Source: Phylloscopus collybita
Lineage: Eukaryota > Chordata > Aves > Passeriformes > Phylloscopidae
DNA length: 64,000 nt
Direction: 5' to 3'
Assembly (NCBI GenBank): GCA_027886175.1
Contig: JAJNNQ010000002.1
Span: 748,001-812,000, forward strand
The notes under the pieces are model-generated. The model was given only the letters and a program-made list of their open reading frames with translations, made no database searches and was not told the origin of the DNA. Both the position numbers and the translations under genes were made by a program. Below, piece by piece: positions 45,036 through 59,434 of the stretch (the first letter of the stretch is position 1; the number at the start of each line of letters is the position of its first letter).

Positions 45036-45350
45036 CTCCTCAGCAAACCATGGCCAAGTTCACACTTTTGGTAGCACTTCATCCCTCTCCTGACTGCTTT
45101 CCTTGCACGGGCTTCCCAGTCCTGCACAAACAGTGCCTCAAACCAGCCTGGGACATCCCAGGTCTGTAGGAACTGCGCAAACTGTTCTGTACCTGAGTCC
45201 TTTTGCCCCAGTCTGGTGGAAACCATCCACCCCCCTGTGTGAGTGAGGCACCCAAAGCCTCCATGGACTCACAGCCTTGCCACACAGGCTGCATGGACTG
45301 CAAGGAGTGGGGTTCAGCTCATGGATTCACTCCCACCAGTGAAGGTGCCC
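45036..45350. other. Intergenic sequence between CR1 and minisatellite
   Basis: Nothing firmly recognised. The left part may be a diverged CR1 continuation. Confidence 0.4.
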
Positions 45351-45815
45351 ACAGAGCCACAGACAGGGCACAAACAAACACAGAGCCATGGACAGGGCAC
45401 AAACACAGAGCCACAGACAGGGCACAAACAAACACAGAGCCACAGACAGGGCACAGACACAGAGCCACAGATGGGGCACAGACACAGAGCCACAGATGGG
45501 GCACAAACAAACACAGAGCCACAGACAGGGCACAAACACAGAGCCACAGGCAGGGCACAGACAAACACAGAGCCACAGACAGGGTACAAACACAGAGCCA
45601 CAGACAGGGCACAGACACAGAGCTACAGATGGGGCACAAACAAACACAGAGCCACAGACAGGGCACAGACACAGAGCCACAGACAGGGCACAGACACAGA
45701 GCTACAGACAGGGCACAGACACAGAGCCACAGACAGGGCACAGACACAGGGCCACAGATGGGGCACAGACACAGAACCACAGACAGGGCACAGACACAGA
45801 GCCATGGACAGGTAC
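45351..45815 (+). repeat. 25/29-bp minisatellite, about 18 copies
   Basis: Tandem units contain acagagccacagacagggca. Spacing between successive acagagcc cores is 29,25,29,25,25,29,25,29,25,25,29 and then six of 25 bp. The long form carries extra caaa-type bases. The units contain no stop codon in most frames, which produces long overlapping open frames on both strands that are not genes. Confidence 0.95.
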
Positions 45816-46935
45816 ACGGATGCCCTCCGGCCATTTCCAGCTCTAGTGTTCTGCCTGCCCTCTGGGTGCTGCTCCAGGAGAACCATGGGTCTCCTGCAGG
45901 TCTGTGCCATGTCTGGGAGCTCCAGGGAGATGTGTCAGATCCCCCAGGATATGTCACCAGGCATGAGAGACTTCAGCCAAGTGACTGAGCCCAATTTGCC
46001 TGAACTTGAGGCCTGAGTTTCAAGTTCCTGTTATGGTTCACAATAAGTCGAGGGATTCACTTCACCATAAGGGCTAAGTGCTGCCTGGATCCCTTTGGAA
46101 ACCTGAATGCCACATGAATTTGGCACACACAGACCCTCTGGGAAGTCCATGTCCTTCTGGGTTGGCAGGGGGATACCCAGAGGAATTGCACTGAGATACC
46201 ACAGATGGTCCTGGACACCTGTGTTCAGTCAAGCATGTGGCAAATCCGATCTCCACTGGCTGTTAACAGGAGCTCAGAGCCTTCCAGCACATGCAGGCAG
46301 CACTTTGCATACTGCCACCCAAATTACCATGTCTTAATCTGCAAGTTGAATCCCGCTTGGGCAATCAGTCCAATCCAACATCCTTTGAAGCTGCGAAATC
46401 CAGCTGAAAGCAGCTCCTGACCAGCAGCTCACCAGGCCATAAAGAAACACACAATAAAATCTGAAAGCTTTGCCATCTCATTGCTACCCAGCCTGGCTTT
46501 GGAATTTGCTTACTGATGTCTTTTATTTGCAGGTGTGGAGGGTTTTTTCCCCCCCCCATCATGCAGTCATTTGGAGGCACATAGCCAGATTTGCATTCCA
46601 CAGGGCTACGATCCAGTCTGGGATTTGCCTGCGAGTGTCAACAGGTGAAGTGTTAACTAATGAACTCGGTGGTGGTGTTAAGGTGAGGTCAGCTCAGTTT
46701 CTCTTCAAGTTGGTTTCGTGCAAGGACAGCAAGGTTAAATCACTTTAACAGTGACTTAAAAGAGATCTGTGGTCTGGGCCTGACCCTTTGGATTCTTGTG
46801 CCATTCTTTCTAGTTCAGGAACATCCCAACACCCTAAGCTTCATCAAGTCTTTTGCCAGAGAGGAGGCACAGCAAGGCTGTGTTGACTGCATCTCACCAA
46901 GCCCTTGAGCTCCCAGAAATACATCTGCTCTATAA

Positions 46936-46984
<49 letters not shown>

Positions 46985-49900
46985 GGAATATGTGAGATAA
47001 TTTTATGTGTGGGAAAGAGTGGTGGTAGTGAAGAAGTGCCAGCTTCACTGCAGTGAGAATTTCCTTCATGCAGGAATCCGGGGAGAGCCTTGAACCTGTT
47101 TGTTCTGTCCTAATCAATGCAGCTGGTTTGTGCAGGAAGTGCCTTTCATCCTGGGAATGTCAAGGTCTTTATGGCAGCAGATGGAAATGCAGGTCCAAGC
47201 CTCCCCTCCCTATCAGGCAGAGACTGAGGCCGATGCCCTGGCTGAGTCACCAGCCATCTCCCAGGGACTGATCCTCTTGAGCAACCCGCGCTGGAATTCC
47301 GGTTTCAACAAACTGCTGCTTTCCAGAGGACAAAGGCTTCCTCTGGAATTTCTGTTCCTCAGGCTGCTCCTTCACAAGCAACACACCCAGATTCCAGGGG
47401 CCATCAAAAATAAAGAAGCAGCTTGAGCCCTACTTACTCTTTAGACTCGAGTTCACAGAAGGGACCACATGGGAGACTTTTGGTTAATCAGGATGAAGAT
47501 GGGAGAGTTGTTTTGACAAAGAATTGTCCCTGTGAGTGCAGAATGTAATGAGACCTAGCCCCTTCAAACACCTACAGATGGTTTTATCTTCCATATGGCT
47601 ATGCCAGGACTTTGCAGGGGATTTCTCTCTGCTGTGCTTTCCTCAGTGTCCCTTGGGACAACACGGTGTCTCGATGAAGTGGAGAGGGCAGGACAAGCAA
47701 ATAGTCCTGAAGTGGGTAAGGGAAGGACTTTGGCTGGCATGAACAGCTAAATCAATAAGGAAACTTGTTCCTGGTTCAGCCGTGGAGTGGGAACACCACC
47801 CTCCAAGCACCACAGTCACACAGGAGGAGTTTGGCACAGGGAGCTAACCTTTAGGCTTGTTAATGAATGATAACTGAGTGGTCTTCAAGAGCTCTGAATC
47901 AGTTCCCTGGCCCCCAGGCTGGCAGGGACTGCTTAACACACCTTGCCTTAGCAGCAGATGCTGTTCCTGCAGGGGGAAAGAGAAAGGTTACTCATTAAAA
48001 GGCAGCAGACACTCCAAACACGGACTAAAATGTGACCAAAAGACTGGCTGTGCAAACTTGGATGGATTAGTTTTCCTCCCCTTTAATTAGGATGTTTTGA
48101 TAGCTGGGGAGCACAATGAGATCCAGGTGTCACTGCTGTTATCACAGCCTCCATCACAATGATAATCCTTGTTTCGTGGCGGTGCCTCTGGGCTCCTCAC
48201 TCCTGGAGACCATCCCTCGTGCTGGGTGATGCCCAAACGCAGCACAGGGTGGTGGACCCTGTCCTAAAGAACTTCCAGGCCCAGTGATCTGGGTTTGGCT
48301 ATCTCTGTTTACATCCATAGTGATGCTGATAAACAAAGCCAGCTCACAGCCATGGCCCTGGGCTGCCTGAGCCAGTTTGTAAAAACAACTGTACCCAAGG
48401 AGCTCACACAGCTCTACATGTCAAGCAGACATCTTGCAAATCATCTAAATGCAGAAAAACGTCAGATTGTTAACAGCACAATGAGTGGCTAACTAAAGAA
48501 AAGTCAGGTCCACCTTTCAGCATCATTTACCAAACCTGTAATGTCAAGGAAATTACTTTTTTTCACTTGTGGCTTGCAATTAGTACAAGCCAATAAAAAA
48601 CTTAACGTTCTGCTAGCTCATCAAGCAGGTGGTTAGAGCTTGCTGGCATGAGGAAGGTGGGAACTGCTCTGTAAGCACAGGTTATGTGGTGCAAGCCTGC
48701 ATAATCCACTGAAGAAATCCTTGGGGCAGCCAGGCTTTGGGACACAACAGTGCTGAGAGGTGAATATGGATCAAATACCCACCATTTCTCATAACATTAC
48801 ACCCAGGAGACATCCACTGTAATTAGGGTGAGAACAACAGAAAAGAGGTTTTCTGCTCATGGGGTTTGGTGGAAGAAATCTCCACCACAGAGAGCTGTAG
48901 GTATTTAAATTTATCTGAACTTAAGAAGCAACGGGAAAGTATTCACCAAAGAGAGACACATGAGGAGTTTTTATAGTGAAAGACTCAAGTCTTTTCCATT
49001 GGAAATCCCAGCTGGGGGTTGCTGGGAGTTGAGTGGAAGGATCACTCTGGGTTTGTCCTGTTCTCTTGCTCCTCCCCAGTCACACTTGGCCTGTGTCACG
49101 GAGAGGAGATGGGGCCAGCACAACCAGATCCAGCCCAGCTGATCATAAATCCATCAGACATCAATGTCCATGGAACAGATTTGCCAGAGACTACTACTCC
49201 TTCAGCACTTCTGGGTGGAATGACTTTCAGAAAAAGGGGATTTATTCTCTCAGCCTGACTGGAAAAAAAAAAAAAAATTGAAGACAGTGGTCATTTCACC
49301 TGACTTTAAAAAGATAAAAAGCCTGACAAATCTTTACGGCCAAGGAGAGAGCGGGACATGTCCAGTAAGTGATTTGCATGACCAACCTTGGGTGTCTGTT
49401 TTAAGAGATGAATCTCCCCCTCGGGGTGACTCTCCTCTCCCTTGACCACAAAACAAGCCTGGGCTGACTAAATTGGACCTGGGCATCTCACTTTTAGAGG
49501 TGTAAATTAGGGCTGATGAAACCTTCCCACAATTGCATGCCTCACCTCAGATTTGCAGGTTTCTCGGTTGTGAGGTGGAACTTGGAAAAAGCATCCAAAA
49601 AAAGGTATAAATCACTAAAGAAAATGTACATATGTTTCAAAAGCGTGTCACATGGGTTAAATAAATGTTGGTGTCAAAATTTCCTTTGAACATGTCAGCT
49701 CCTGGCCCAAAAACAGTTCTCCCTGAGAAGTTTACAATGCCTTCCATAAGAAGAAAATCTCTTGATAATCACAGGACCTGAAGAGTGAAGGCCACTTCTG
49801 ACCAGATAGAAACTTTCAGCTGAAGACATGAAAACAAATTCCATTTTTGACCGAAAAATGGCCTCAGTATCTACCCAGACCATGAAATAATAAATCCTTA

Positions 49901-52288
49901 ATGGCATTAATCTGAACAGCTGCTGAAGAAGCACAAAAGGCTTGAGTTGAGTCAGCTGGGTTTCGACTCTGTGGCTGCAAGGCAAATTCAAACCTTGGAG
50001 GGGTTCAAACCCAGCCCTCACCTTGCTAAATCTTTCTCAGTGTGCCAGTGGTGGTGAGTGGGCTCCTCTTCCAGAGATCCAAAGTCATCAGAGCTGTCTT
50101 CATTCACTTGCACAAGGATTTCTGTTGCATTCAGGAGCTGGCTGTAAATCCAAATTGGGGGGTGATTTTGAAGAGTAAATTTAAGGGGCTGCAGCTCCAC
50201 AAGTGCCACAAACTCAGTTCGGTCTGCTGGTTTTGAAGAAAAATGTGGATTTTCCATGGGAAAAGAGAGGAAATTTGGGACATTTCATTCCTAACCTGCT
50301 GCAGACTTCCCACCAAGCAGAATTAAATGAACGTTCCCATTGGGAAATGAAGTCAGTCATGATTTGTGAGGACAGAGGAACTTCCACTTACTCCATGTCC
50401 ATGACCTCTTAGTCTCGGGAATATGCATTTCCATATGAAATTCCCCATTTGTTTGGAATACTCCAAAGTGTTCACACAAAGGTCTTTAACTATGAACCCC
50501 TAAAAACAAATAGAAAGCAAAAGTTGCCTCAGCCTTTGGATAGTTCAAATCTTGGATATCTGACAGATGAAAAGCTTGGGAATCAGCAGTTTGGAGAAAC
50601 AGTGGAGGTTGGAACAGAGTCCTCTGTAGGAGTGTTCTCCATGCTCTACATTCATGGTTGGATGTTCTTTGGCTACTCCACTCCATCTTGGGCACTCCTC
50701 GCTTTGAAACCACTTCGTTAAAGACCGTGTCTTCCATAAATCTCCTCTGACCTCCAAAGTGACCTCATTAGCACTAATCTTTCAACAGTGCCACCATGGG
50801 CAAAAAGAGCTCCAGAGACAATTATTCCTGCTTCCTCAACCCATGGAGATGCCTCAAAACCCACCCCTGAAGCAGAGTATCCACTGAGATGGTGAAAAAC
50901 CAGTTCCAAGCATCTGGTTTAACAAAGACAAGAGTGCAAATCTATAAAGAAGCATTTATCACATGACTTGACTTCCAGTTTTGTCCTCCTTGCTCACCGG
51001 GGCAGCATGGAGAGACATCTGGTGGCTGAATGATTTCCTGCAAACAAATGGCAGGAGATGTGTGTTTGGGGAGGTGTTTTTGGAAGGGGAGGTGTCTAAA
51101 CAAGGTGTCCCTTAAGGCACATGGCACCAATGAGTTCGTGTGAGGCATCATCATGTGCTGCCACATCCCCATCTTCACAGCAAACCTTCCATCCATTCTT
51201 TGGGGCAAAAAAAAAGTGCCAAACCGTGTCTGTTGAGACAATGGATCTCGTCTTGGTGCCTCAGATGTTGGATTTCACTGTGAACTGCTGACAGCCTGTA
51301 TCTCTCATCCCAGTTCCTCTCTCATCTCTTCCAGATCAATCTGATCTTGGTTTCTCCTTTTTGAAATAAAATACTGGGAAAAAAAAAAAGAGAAGGTTTT
51401 CTCTCACTAGGCTGCAAAAGAAGCTCTTCTGCACTTGGCAGCAGAGGTCCAGGTGGGGCAGAGGGATGGTTGATCCCTGCAGTCCTCCAAGACAAGATCT
51501 GGCCAAAGAGAAGAGCTGCAGCACTATAACGAGGATCTGGAATTCAGTCCTACAGAGGGACTGCCAATAATTCCTCCAAATTCTCCAGTCTCATGACATG
51601 AAACCCTCTCAAGAGCTTCAGGTGTTAGAGCCAAGCACTGACAACTCCATCCAGACACGCCTTTGCTGGTTGTAAATCCCTCCAGACTCTAAAGCCAAAG
51701 AGACACCAGTACAGAGGTTTGATCTGGAATTTTGCTCTCAGAGGATGAAATAATAGGGAAGAAAAAGTGACCCAAACGAGCTGCATCCTGCACTGTTGCC
51801 CCACATCGCGTTGTTTTCCCATTGCTCCTGCCTCCTTAAGAACTGAAGTGCAGCATTTCCATTATCCTTACTTTTTTTTCCTGGGCATTGGCTTTTGGAC
51901 AGGGGAAGCTTATTCATGTTTTTATTCCTCAGCCAAGTTCAGTCAGGAAGCCTGAGATGTTTTAGACTGGGGGAAAGGCTAGATTCTTTCCTGAGAATTT
52001 TCTGAGGGAAATTTTGGGGGGTTTTCTGAGGTACCTGGGTCTTCAGTGGCTGTTGTAGGCTGTAAAACGCCCATCACCAAAAATGCTTCCATAGTGACAG
52101 AGACTCTTTTCTCCTCTGTGTAGGACAAGGTTTTTAGATCAACATTTCTTTCAGGTTCAGGAGTCCAAAAGTGGCAGCAAACTGATGGACAGACCTGCTC
52201 ATGAGGTCAGTTTTGGGCATCAGCCACCCACCAGTGACAACAGTCCTCCATGCTTTTCCACTGCTATTACATTTGATAACAAATCATG
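45816..52288. other. Long intergenic stretch, mostly unique
   Basis: A 42-nt T run lies at 46938-46979 and a short A run near 49262-49276. I see no CR1, LTR or exon. The patch at 48540-48660 is repeat-free and AT-balanced. Small open frames throughout have no recognisable domains. Confidence 0.5.
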
Positions 52289-52390
52289 GTCAGGGACATT
52301 TTCCACTAACCCAAGTTGCTCCAAGCCCTGTCCATCCTGGTCTGGAGGACTTCCAGGGATGGGCAGCCACAGCTTCAGTTGTGTGACCAC
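52289..52390 (-). mobile_element. CR1 LINE fragment
   Basis: Diverged antisense CR1: ttgctccaagccctgtcc, then cttccagggatgggcagcc. Confidence 0.7.
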
Positions 52391-55300
52391 ATCACACATC
52401 TCACGTTCTTTAACACATCTCTATCCACACCTTCTCTGTGATAGGGCAGAGGCTGCTTATCTTTATTTTACAGGTGAGCAACAAAAGCACAAACAAACCA
52501 GAAGATGATTTGGTTTTTTTAACCGCCTGGCTTTGGTCTCCTAAAACCGAGGTGTTGAGTCTCTTGCTGCCTTCTGGAGAGGCAGATGGAGATGTCTCAT
52601 CTTGCAAAAGCTGCTGAAGTGAGGCTGGTGTGCCACACCAGGAGTTAGAGTCTCGCTCTACCCCCAACATGGATGGGATAAATCATTTTCCAGACAGCCA
52701 GACCCCTCTAACTAATTGCAGAAGGTGAAAGACCAGCTTGGATTAGACATTAATTTTTGGTAAATAATGTGAGATGGGTCCCACAGCAAATAACTCCCCC
52801 AGTGTTGAACTTGCATCACAGGGATTGAATCCCTGCATCCCAAGGGCCAACCCAACCCTTGTAAGATGTGCCTTTTGCCAATATTGGATCCACATATTTG
52901 ATCCAAATTGGGTAGGGAATGGGTCTTGCAACACACTGGACTTGCAGCCTGTGCTCTCCAGAGCCGTCCATCCATATCCTTAGGGATTGTACAAATGATT
53001 GCAGCAGGAAAAGGCCCTTGAGGTTCATTCTGAGCATAACTTGATGAGATAAGGCTCAGCCTATGTCACAGATGGGAGGCTGCAAACCCTTCACCACCAC
53101 AGGGCACACACAATCTAATCTGCCGACTTCGTTTGTCTGATCTCTCTTAATTTTTAGTGATCTAGATGAGAAGAAGATCTTGTGTACCCAGAAGCACATA
53201 TCTCTGCTCTGGTCATATCAGATGGCCCAGTAAAAGATATTCCCCCTCTCCATAAATTCTTGAGTGGCCTTTATGCATTGTAGGGTTGATTTTCCCCTGG
53301 ATTTATGGAGCATCTTTCAGTCTGAGATCAGGAGCTGGATCGATTTCCCCAGCAGTACTTGACTGGAGGGAACATCTTCACGCTTCTCTCCCCCCAAAAA
53401 GCCAAGATTAGTTATTTTCCATCTAACTGGGAGAACCCATGCAGACGTCTCTCCTCTGGAGCAGTTGATGTGGAGGCTCTGTGGCTGAACATGTTTTATT
53501 TGTTCTTATCATTCCCTATGGGCCATACATGGTTAAAAATCCAGAATCAGCACCTCCACCACGGACAGGGTGGATATTCCTGCAGGCAGGTTAGTGTCAA
53601 GCAGTGGGGGCCAGTTCCCTAGTGGAGCCAAAAGGCTTAAAAACATTTTAAATCCAGGGCAGGGCATGCAGGTGGAGGGAACTGAGCCACACGAAAGGCA
53701 ATGCTTGGCAAGAAGTAACGGTGTGGGGGGAGTTCACGAGAAGGTGGCAATCTCTGAGAAACCCAGACGCACCAATGCAACTCAGGCACACAGATTTTGT
53801 CCACAGGTGACCCTCTGGCATCTTGAATATTTATCTCAGGGACTGCAACAACTTTGGTGTGAGGTGTGTTCACCCAGAGAACACAGCCTGCACCTGATCT
53901 GAGCTGGCAGGGTGAGTCCCACCTCCCGCCTGAGAAGAGAGGTCACCCAAAGGAGGATTTGTTTCACCACTGCTCTCACAGTTCTAGGTAAAGCTCTGAA
54001 TTTTGGCTTCTTTTCTAATCAAAGAGGGGTAAGAATTTATACAAAGCAATTCTTCCAGCCAAAGATGCCTGAAACAGCTGAGATCCTTGTGCCAAGGAGG
54101 GTGAGGAGCCCCTCACCCCCTTATCTGCTGAGAGAGACAACGTGGGCAGCTCGTGCTGGACAAGGTATTTTAGCAAAATGCATTTTAAGGAGGAATACTC
54201 TATTTTTCCCCACCTGATGCTGCAGATAAATCCATGATCTGAGCACGGCATTAATGTGGCCTTATCACATCTGACCCTCTTCATGTCAGCTATCTCTGCA
54301 CGTTACCGTGCGCTGTTCTGCACACAACGCGTTTCGGTTGCAAAACAGCGAGCGCTTTCCTCAACAGGGCAATTCATCTGGAATAAAATCTCTTTCCTCT
54401 GGAGTAGTGACACCATAGAAAGCTAATTCCAAAATAGCTATTCTGGTCACATTTGCCATGAAGACAAGTCCTAAGGAGATGTAAAACTGGCACCACAGAC
54501 CTCGGCCGTCGTGTGTCCCCTGTAGAGAATTTCTCAAAGAATGTCTATTGTCCTGCTTGCCTCTGACTGAGAGATGATAAAACCAAGGAGCTGAGGGGAG
54601 CACAGAAAGGAAAAGCTCTGCTGTCTCCAGTATTCCACTTGCATGGGAAATCTGGGCTCTTTTCTGGCAAATGTATTTTAATTACCTCCTTTTGTTTACG
54701 GGGAGCGTTTCGTGTAGCACTGCCCTTGCCAGGCAGCCCAACAACCCCTACAGGCATTTCTCTGCCAAAAATATCAGATCTCTTTAAACATCGTGGCACC
54801 TTAGGAATAATTCATGCTGGATCCACGCAATTTGTTTTCTGAGTTTTGAGTCCTCACAGGGATGTTTCTCCAACCTGGTTCTGAGTGCTAAAAATCCAGG
54901 GAAGAGGTTTTGTTTCCTTTCAGCTCATTTATCACGTGGATGAGAATGTAAACGTGAGGAAAAGTCCAGATATAGAAGGCCTGCAGTTGAATCATAAATT
55001 GAGTCAAAAAATCAGGCAAAAAGTAGCAGCGATTCAACAGGGCACACACAGTAATGCACAAAAATAAATGAAAATTATATTTGTTCATCCTGATGCTGGT
55101 GTAGGTAGAGGAGACACCTTTAATAATTCTTGTCCAGTGAACTCTGCAAACAAGCATATGTGACAGTCTTGGAATGAAACTATTAAGCTTTTTCTCAGGT
55201 TATACAAAGCCTTTTTTTTTTTGTACTGCAAAGAGATCTAAAGATGCTGTCAGTGAAATCTCTGCTAACTCTGGCTTTATTGAATATCCAATAATGATGA

Positions 55301-56432
55301 CATTAAGATTTGTACCCAAAGGAAAAAAAAATCATCTGGCAAATTCTCTTTGCCAAATTGTCATCCTTGACCAGAGTCTACCGCAGGGAAAGCAGTCAGA
55401 GGCTCAGTGCAAGGGGAACACCCTGGAGCAGAATTGATTCCAGGAAAATTCAGGAGCCATCTGAAACAAAAAAAACCCCCCATATTTGTGTGAATAAACA
55501 GATGAATAATTTCTATCTGGGACTTATTTACTCATGGACTACCCACAAATGAAAAAGTAAGAGGAAGATTTGATGGGTTATTTCTGCTGTGCTGGGACTG
55601 CCAAGGGCTTATTACTGTCCTTGCTTCTGTATTCCATTTATCCAGCATGGTCCTTGTGCCTGGAGTAGCTCTGCTGGCTTCAGTAGGAACTTTGCATGAG
55701 TAAGGATCACCTGTGGCAAGGCAGCCCAAAAAAAAAAAAGCTCTGATCCTCCAGCTATCTCCAGGCAGGGACCTTTCATTTTTAAATTGTTAATAAAGGG
55801 ACGTGCGCACCACCGGCAGCCACCACCCACCTATTTAACAAGCTTAACTGTGAAATTGGATCCTTCCCATTTACCCTGGCTTTGCCTTTGATGCAGTTCC
55901 AGAGTTTAGGTTGCCTTATTTGCCTTTAATTTCTAATCCAGGCATATAGCCAAGTGTAGGACACACTGTCTCCTGTACAACAATATCTTCAGCACGGGCT
56001 GTAGCGTGTCCGTGAGCATCCTACAGCTCAAGGAGAGCTCTCAAGGACCAACCAAAAGCTCCTGGAGATGCAAAACTCATCTCCAAGAGCAGGCAAAAGA
56101 GGACAAGAATTGGAGATGACCATAAGAGGCTTTGAGAAGGATTCCTGTGATGCTCCTTGTCTGATCTCCGATCTTGTGATGAGGAAAGCTGAGCGTTACC
56201 AGGAGGAGAAGTGTCCTTGAGAAGGTTTTGCTCCAACAAAGTCACTCAGCCACCCCTGCTTAGCCCCTTCCAGGTGAATGTCCTTCATCCTGACCTCAGG
56301 TGTGCAACAAAGGATGCTGGGGAGTGAGGTCTGGAGTGGGAAATCACAGCATGAAAGTCATGGAGAACCCGACGGACAGTGCCGGGTGTTCTCTCCTGCG
56401 TATCCACAGGATGTGGTGTTCAAAGAGGAATA
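52391..56432. other. Intergenic unique sequence
   Basis: No gene or transposon recognised. The block at about 54270-54740 keeps several CpGs (for example cacaacgcgtttcgg) among AT-rich motifs and may be conserved noncoding sequence. Confidence 0.45.
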
Positions 56433-56438
56433 GGTGAC

Positions 56439-56745
56439 TGACACTGTTGTCACCACAACGACACAGACTCCAACTTCAGAAGGCTGAAAATGACTCTGGT
56501 TATTACTGGGAATCTCTTCCCTTTTCTGCTGTTCTACACAGAACAATTCCATTGGTGTAACAAAGACAAACTTCTTCAATCACACTGGTCAAACCAGAGG
56601 GACATCAAGAAGAAGAAGAAGTCCCTCCTAGGGAAAGAACGTAAACAAAGTTACAGTTACAAAAACATGTCTCTGGTTTACAGAAAATTCCCTGGGAAAA
56701 GAGTTTCAGAAAATCAAAACATCTCAGGCACAAACCAGGGCTACA
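56439..56745 (-). mobile_element. Solo LTR, endogenous retrovirus family 1, copy E
   Basis: The 307-bp element starts TGACACTG and ends GGGCTACA, flanked by a perfect 6-bp TSD, ggtgac, at 56433-56438 and 56746-56751. It shares ccagagggacatcaagaaga and gtccctcctaggga with copy A and, in reverse, copy D. An extra agaaga-type expansion is present. The reversed AATAAA is mutated here (ggttattactgg). Confidence 0.92.
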
Positions 56746-56751
56746 GGTGAC

Positions 56752-59393
56752 ATTCCTGAATGATGCCTGAAAATGGGCAGACAAAGATCCAGGACAGCAA
56801 AGTAATGGTGGTGAGGCTTGACTAACGAGGAAAAGGCATGCAAGGCCATGAGCTAATGTCTGAGGGATCTCTAGGGTAAGATTCCTTAGAAGATCTTCTT
56901 ATCACCTGCTCTGAAAGATCCGAGGATGTTTTTTACCCTTGAAAAAGGGCCAGGAGCAACATTACACAAAAGTGCTTCAAGTGTTTTTCTGGGACATTCC
57001 CCCATGACCTCAGATGGAAAGCACGATGATGCTCTTTCCTTCCTCAGAGCAGTCTGAAGAGGAAACATCCTGAGGTGGGATGGGGAACAAACACCTTGTC
57101 CAGAGGAAGATAATCAACAGCTCCTCTATGTCTGGCTCATCACCAGACGTGTCAGTGTCTTGGGCTGCAGTGTAATATCCACCTACACTGGGCTGACTCA
57201 CTGGTGAGATCCCTCGGCGCACATCCTCTGTTCTTCTCCCGCTGCTGTAGGTGATTCAAGCAAGCAGGGGTGGACTTGTCCTCTCAACAAGTGCCAGGAG
57301 AACAAAAAAAAGTCCCCTCCCAAGCCAGCATTATGCCAGGGGTAGGGAGACAACTCTATCCCTGGGAGCACACACAAAAGAGACCCGACTCCAGAAAACA
57401 CCGAGACAATGCAACGCCTCCCTCCTCCCAGCTGGCACAGGAGCCCGGGGTCCCCGCGCCTTTCCCCCGGGGTCTAAAACATCTCAGGCTTCCTGACTGA
57501 GCTTGGCTGAGCTCTACAAACATGAATAAGCTCCCCCTGTCCCGAAGCCAACTGGATGGAACTCAAAGCTTGGACGGGACCCTCCGTTTGTTACGGCGAA
57601 AGCGGCCGGAGCAGCCCCCCTTGTCCAGCGGCTGCTGGCCGGCAGAGAAGGTCTGACAGGAGCACTGGATGCACAATCCCTTCCAGCCCCAAAGACACAG
57701 ACCGGCCCCCAAATCTACCCATTCACCAAGATGACCTAGTTGTGTGGTCAGTAGGTTAGATGGGAGCAAAGTTGAGGGAGAACATCCTGATTGGAGGGAT
57801 CTCCCACGATGGGACAGTGAGTGCCCTTTTTGTCCCGTAATTTTCACCCCCAGCCCCTGATACCGGGCTTTCTACCCACCTTATAACTCGGAGGGTTGCA
57901 GGCTTGCTTACACCCAGCTTAACTCTGCTGCTATCAGCTTTACACCAGGAGAAGATCACCAGGGTGACATTGTGCTTTGTCACCCCATCCCTGGTGCTGG
58001 ATTCTTGGGATGGAGAGGTTTTGTTTTGGTAATTAATTTTTTTTTTCTTCCCCCCCCCCCCCCCCCCTTTTCTTGCTTCTGCTCCATTCCTGAGAAAGCC
58101 TGGAAAAGGTGGCAGCCACTTTGTGTCCCAAGCAAAGGAGCTGTGACCGTGGGCTTCCATCCCCCAGGAAAGCTGGGGTGCTGCACACACCCCACACCCA
58201 GTTTCTCTGGAAGCTGAGGGTCCAGCTGGGTTCAACATCCACGCTGTGTCCAGCAGCCTTTTCCTTCCATCTCCGAGACAATGCCTCTCCTCAATGCATT
58301 TAGGATTGTGTGCAGAGGAAAAACAGCCCAGAAAAGAGATGGATCACATGTGAAAAGCTACTTAGCCCCTAAATGAAAGAGGGGAGTGATTAAATTGCTT
58401 GTCTGTATCTTCCCTGATGGGTTGAGGATGGACAGACAGACAGGCAGACATTTCCTTACTGATCTTTAATGCCATTACAGTATCCTAAATAAATACATCT
58501 CTAAATTTAAAATGCATTGACGTTTAAAAACATGACACATTTTTCAGCCAGCCCACTGAACAGCACACTAATGATACATTAACTGCTTCTAAACGTTAAA
58601 AACAGAAGCTTGAAAAAAAAAAAACACATTTCCCTTTCCTCTTCCCTTTTCTGGTGGCGACTGTTAATAAAGGATTTAATCACCCATTTTACATCCTGTT
58701 GAAAAAAGAAGGGGCTTTCCTGATAACAGATGCCCCTCTGGCCAACTGGCAAGGAAAAAGGGGGATGTATGAGGGGATATAAATGTATTTCAGAGGACAG
58801 CCAACAAAAAGAGGGAGAGGGGGAGAGAGAAAGAGAGGGAGGAAGAGGAGGAGGAGAAGGGGGGAAGGAGGGAAAAAAAAAAAAAAAAAAGAACCTGAAA
58901 GGATTAGAAATTAAAAAGAAGGTATTTTGTGCTGAGCTAAATATTATTTTGTTTCCATTGAAAGGGTTAAGAAAACAAAGACAGAGTTGACAATTTCTCC
59001 CGACTGGAAGCTGGGAATGGCCCACGGTGGCACAATGCTATTATTCTTGCATGGGCCCATTCTCACTGGATTTTCCACAAAATCTTTAATAATTTGATTC
59101 TTTTCAGCCTCAGCAGCCAGCTGAGCTCTTTAAGAAACAGTAACAAAAACCCAGAGAAAAACCCACTACTGAGAGGGGAGCTTTGGCGGAGAGCTGAGCT
59201 GAAGCCGATTAGTTTGGCCTGAATAGAGCCAGCCGGGTCCTCGAGCTCTTGCTCAGCCTGGAGCCCTCTGTCTCATTCATTGCAGTACAATATCACCACC
59301 AGAGCCCAGGCCTAGACACTAAATTACACTATTATAAAACTAGATTGATACACAAACTTTCCCTCCCAAGCTGAGTAGGGGACTTTTTTCAAC

Positions 59394-59396
<3 letters not shown>
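56752..59396. other. Intergenic unique sequence
   Basis: Contains a C run (58050-58067), purine-rich sequence at 58795-58890 and an A run near 58874-58890. The block at about 58440-59300, with ggcacaatgctattattc, is repeat-free and looks like candidate conserved noncoding DNA. No exon recognised. Confidence 0.45.

Positions 59397-59434
<38 letters not shown>

Noticed and set aside
42840..45815. CRISPR-like regular repeats
   Set aside because: The CCTT array and minisatellite lack unique spacers, and the genome is a vertebrate's.
45203..46016. Overlapping 250-codon open frames on the + strand and Cys/Leu-rich frames on the - strand
   Set aside because: The minisatellite unit lacks stops in several frames; all are repeat artefacts.
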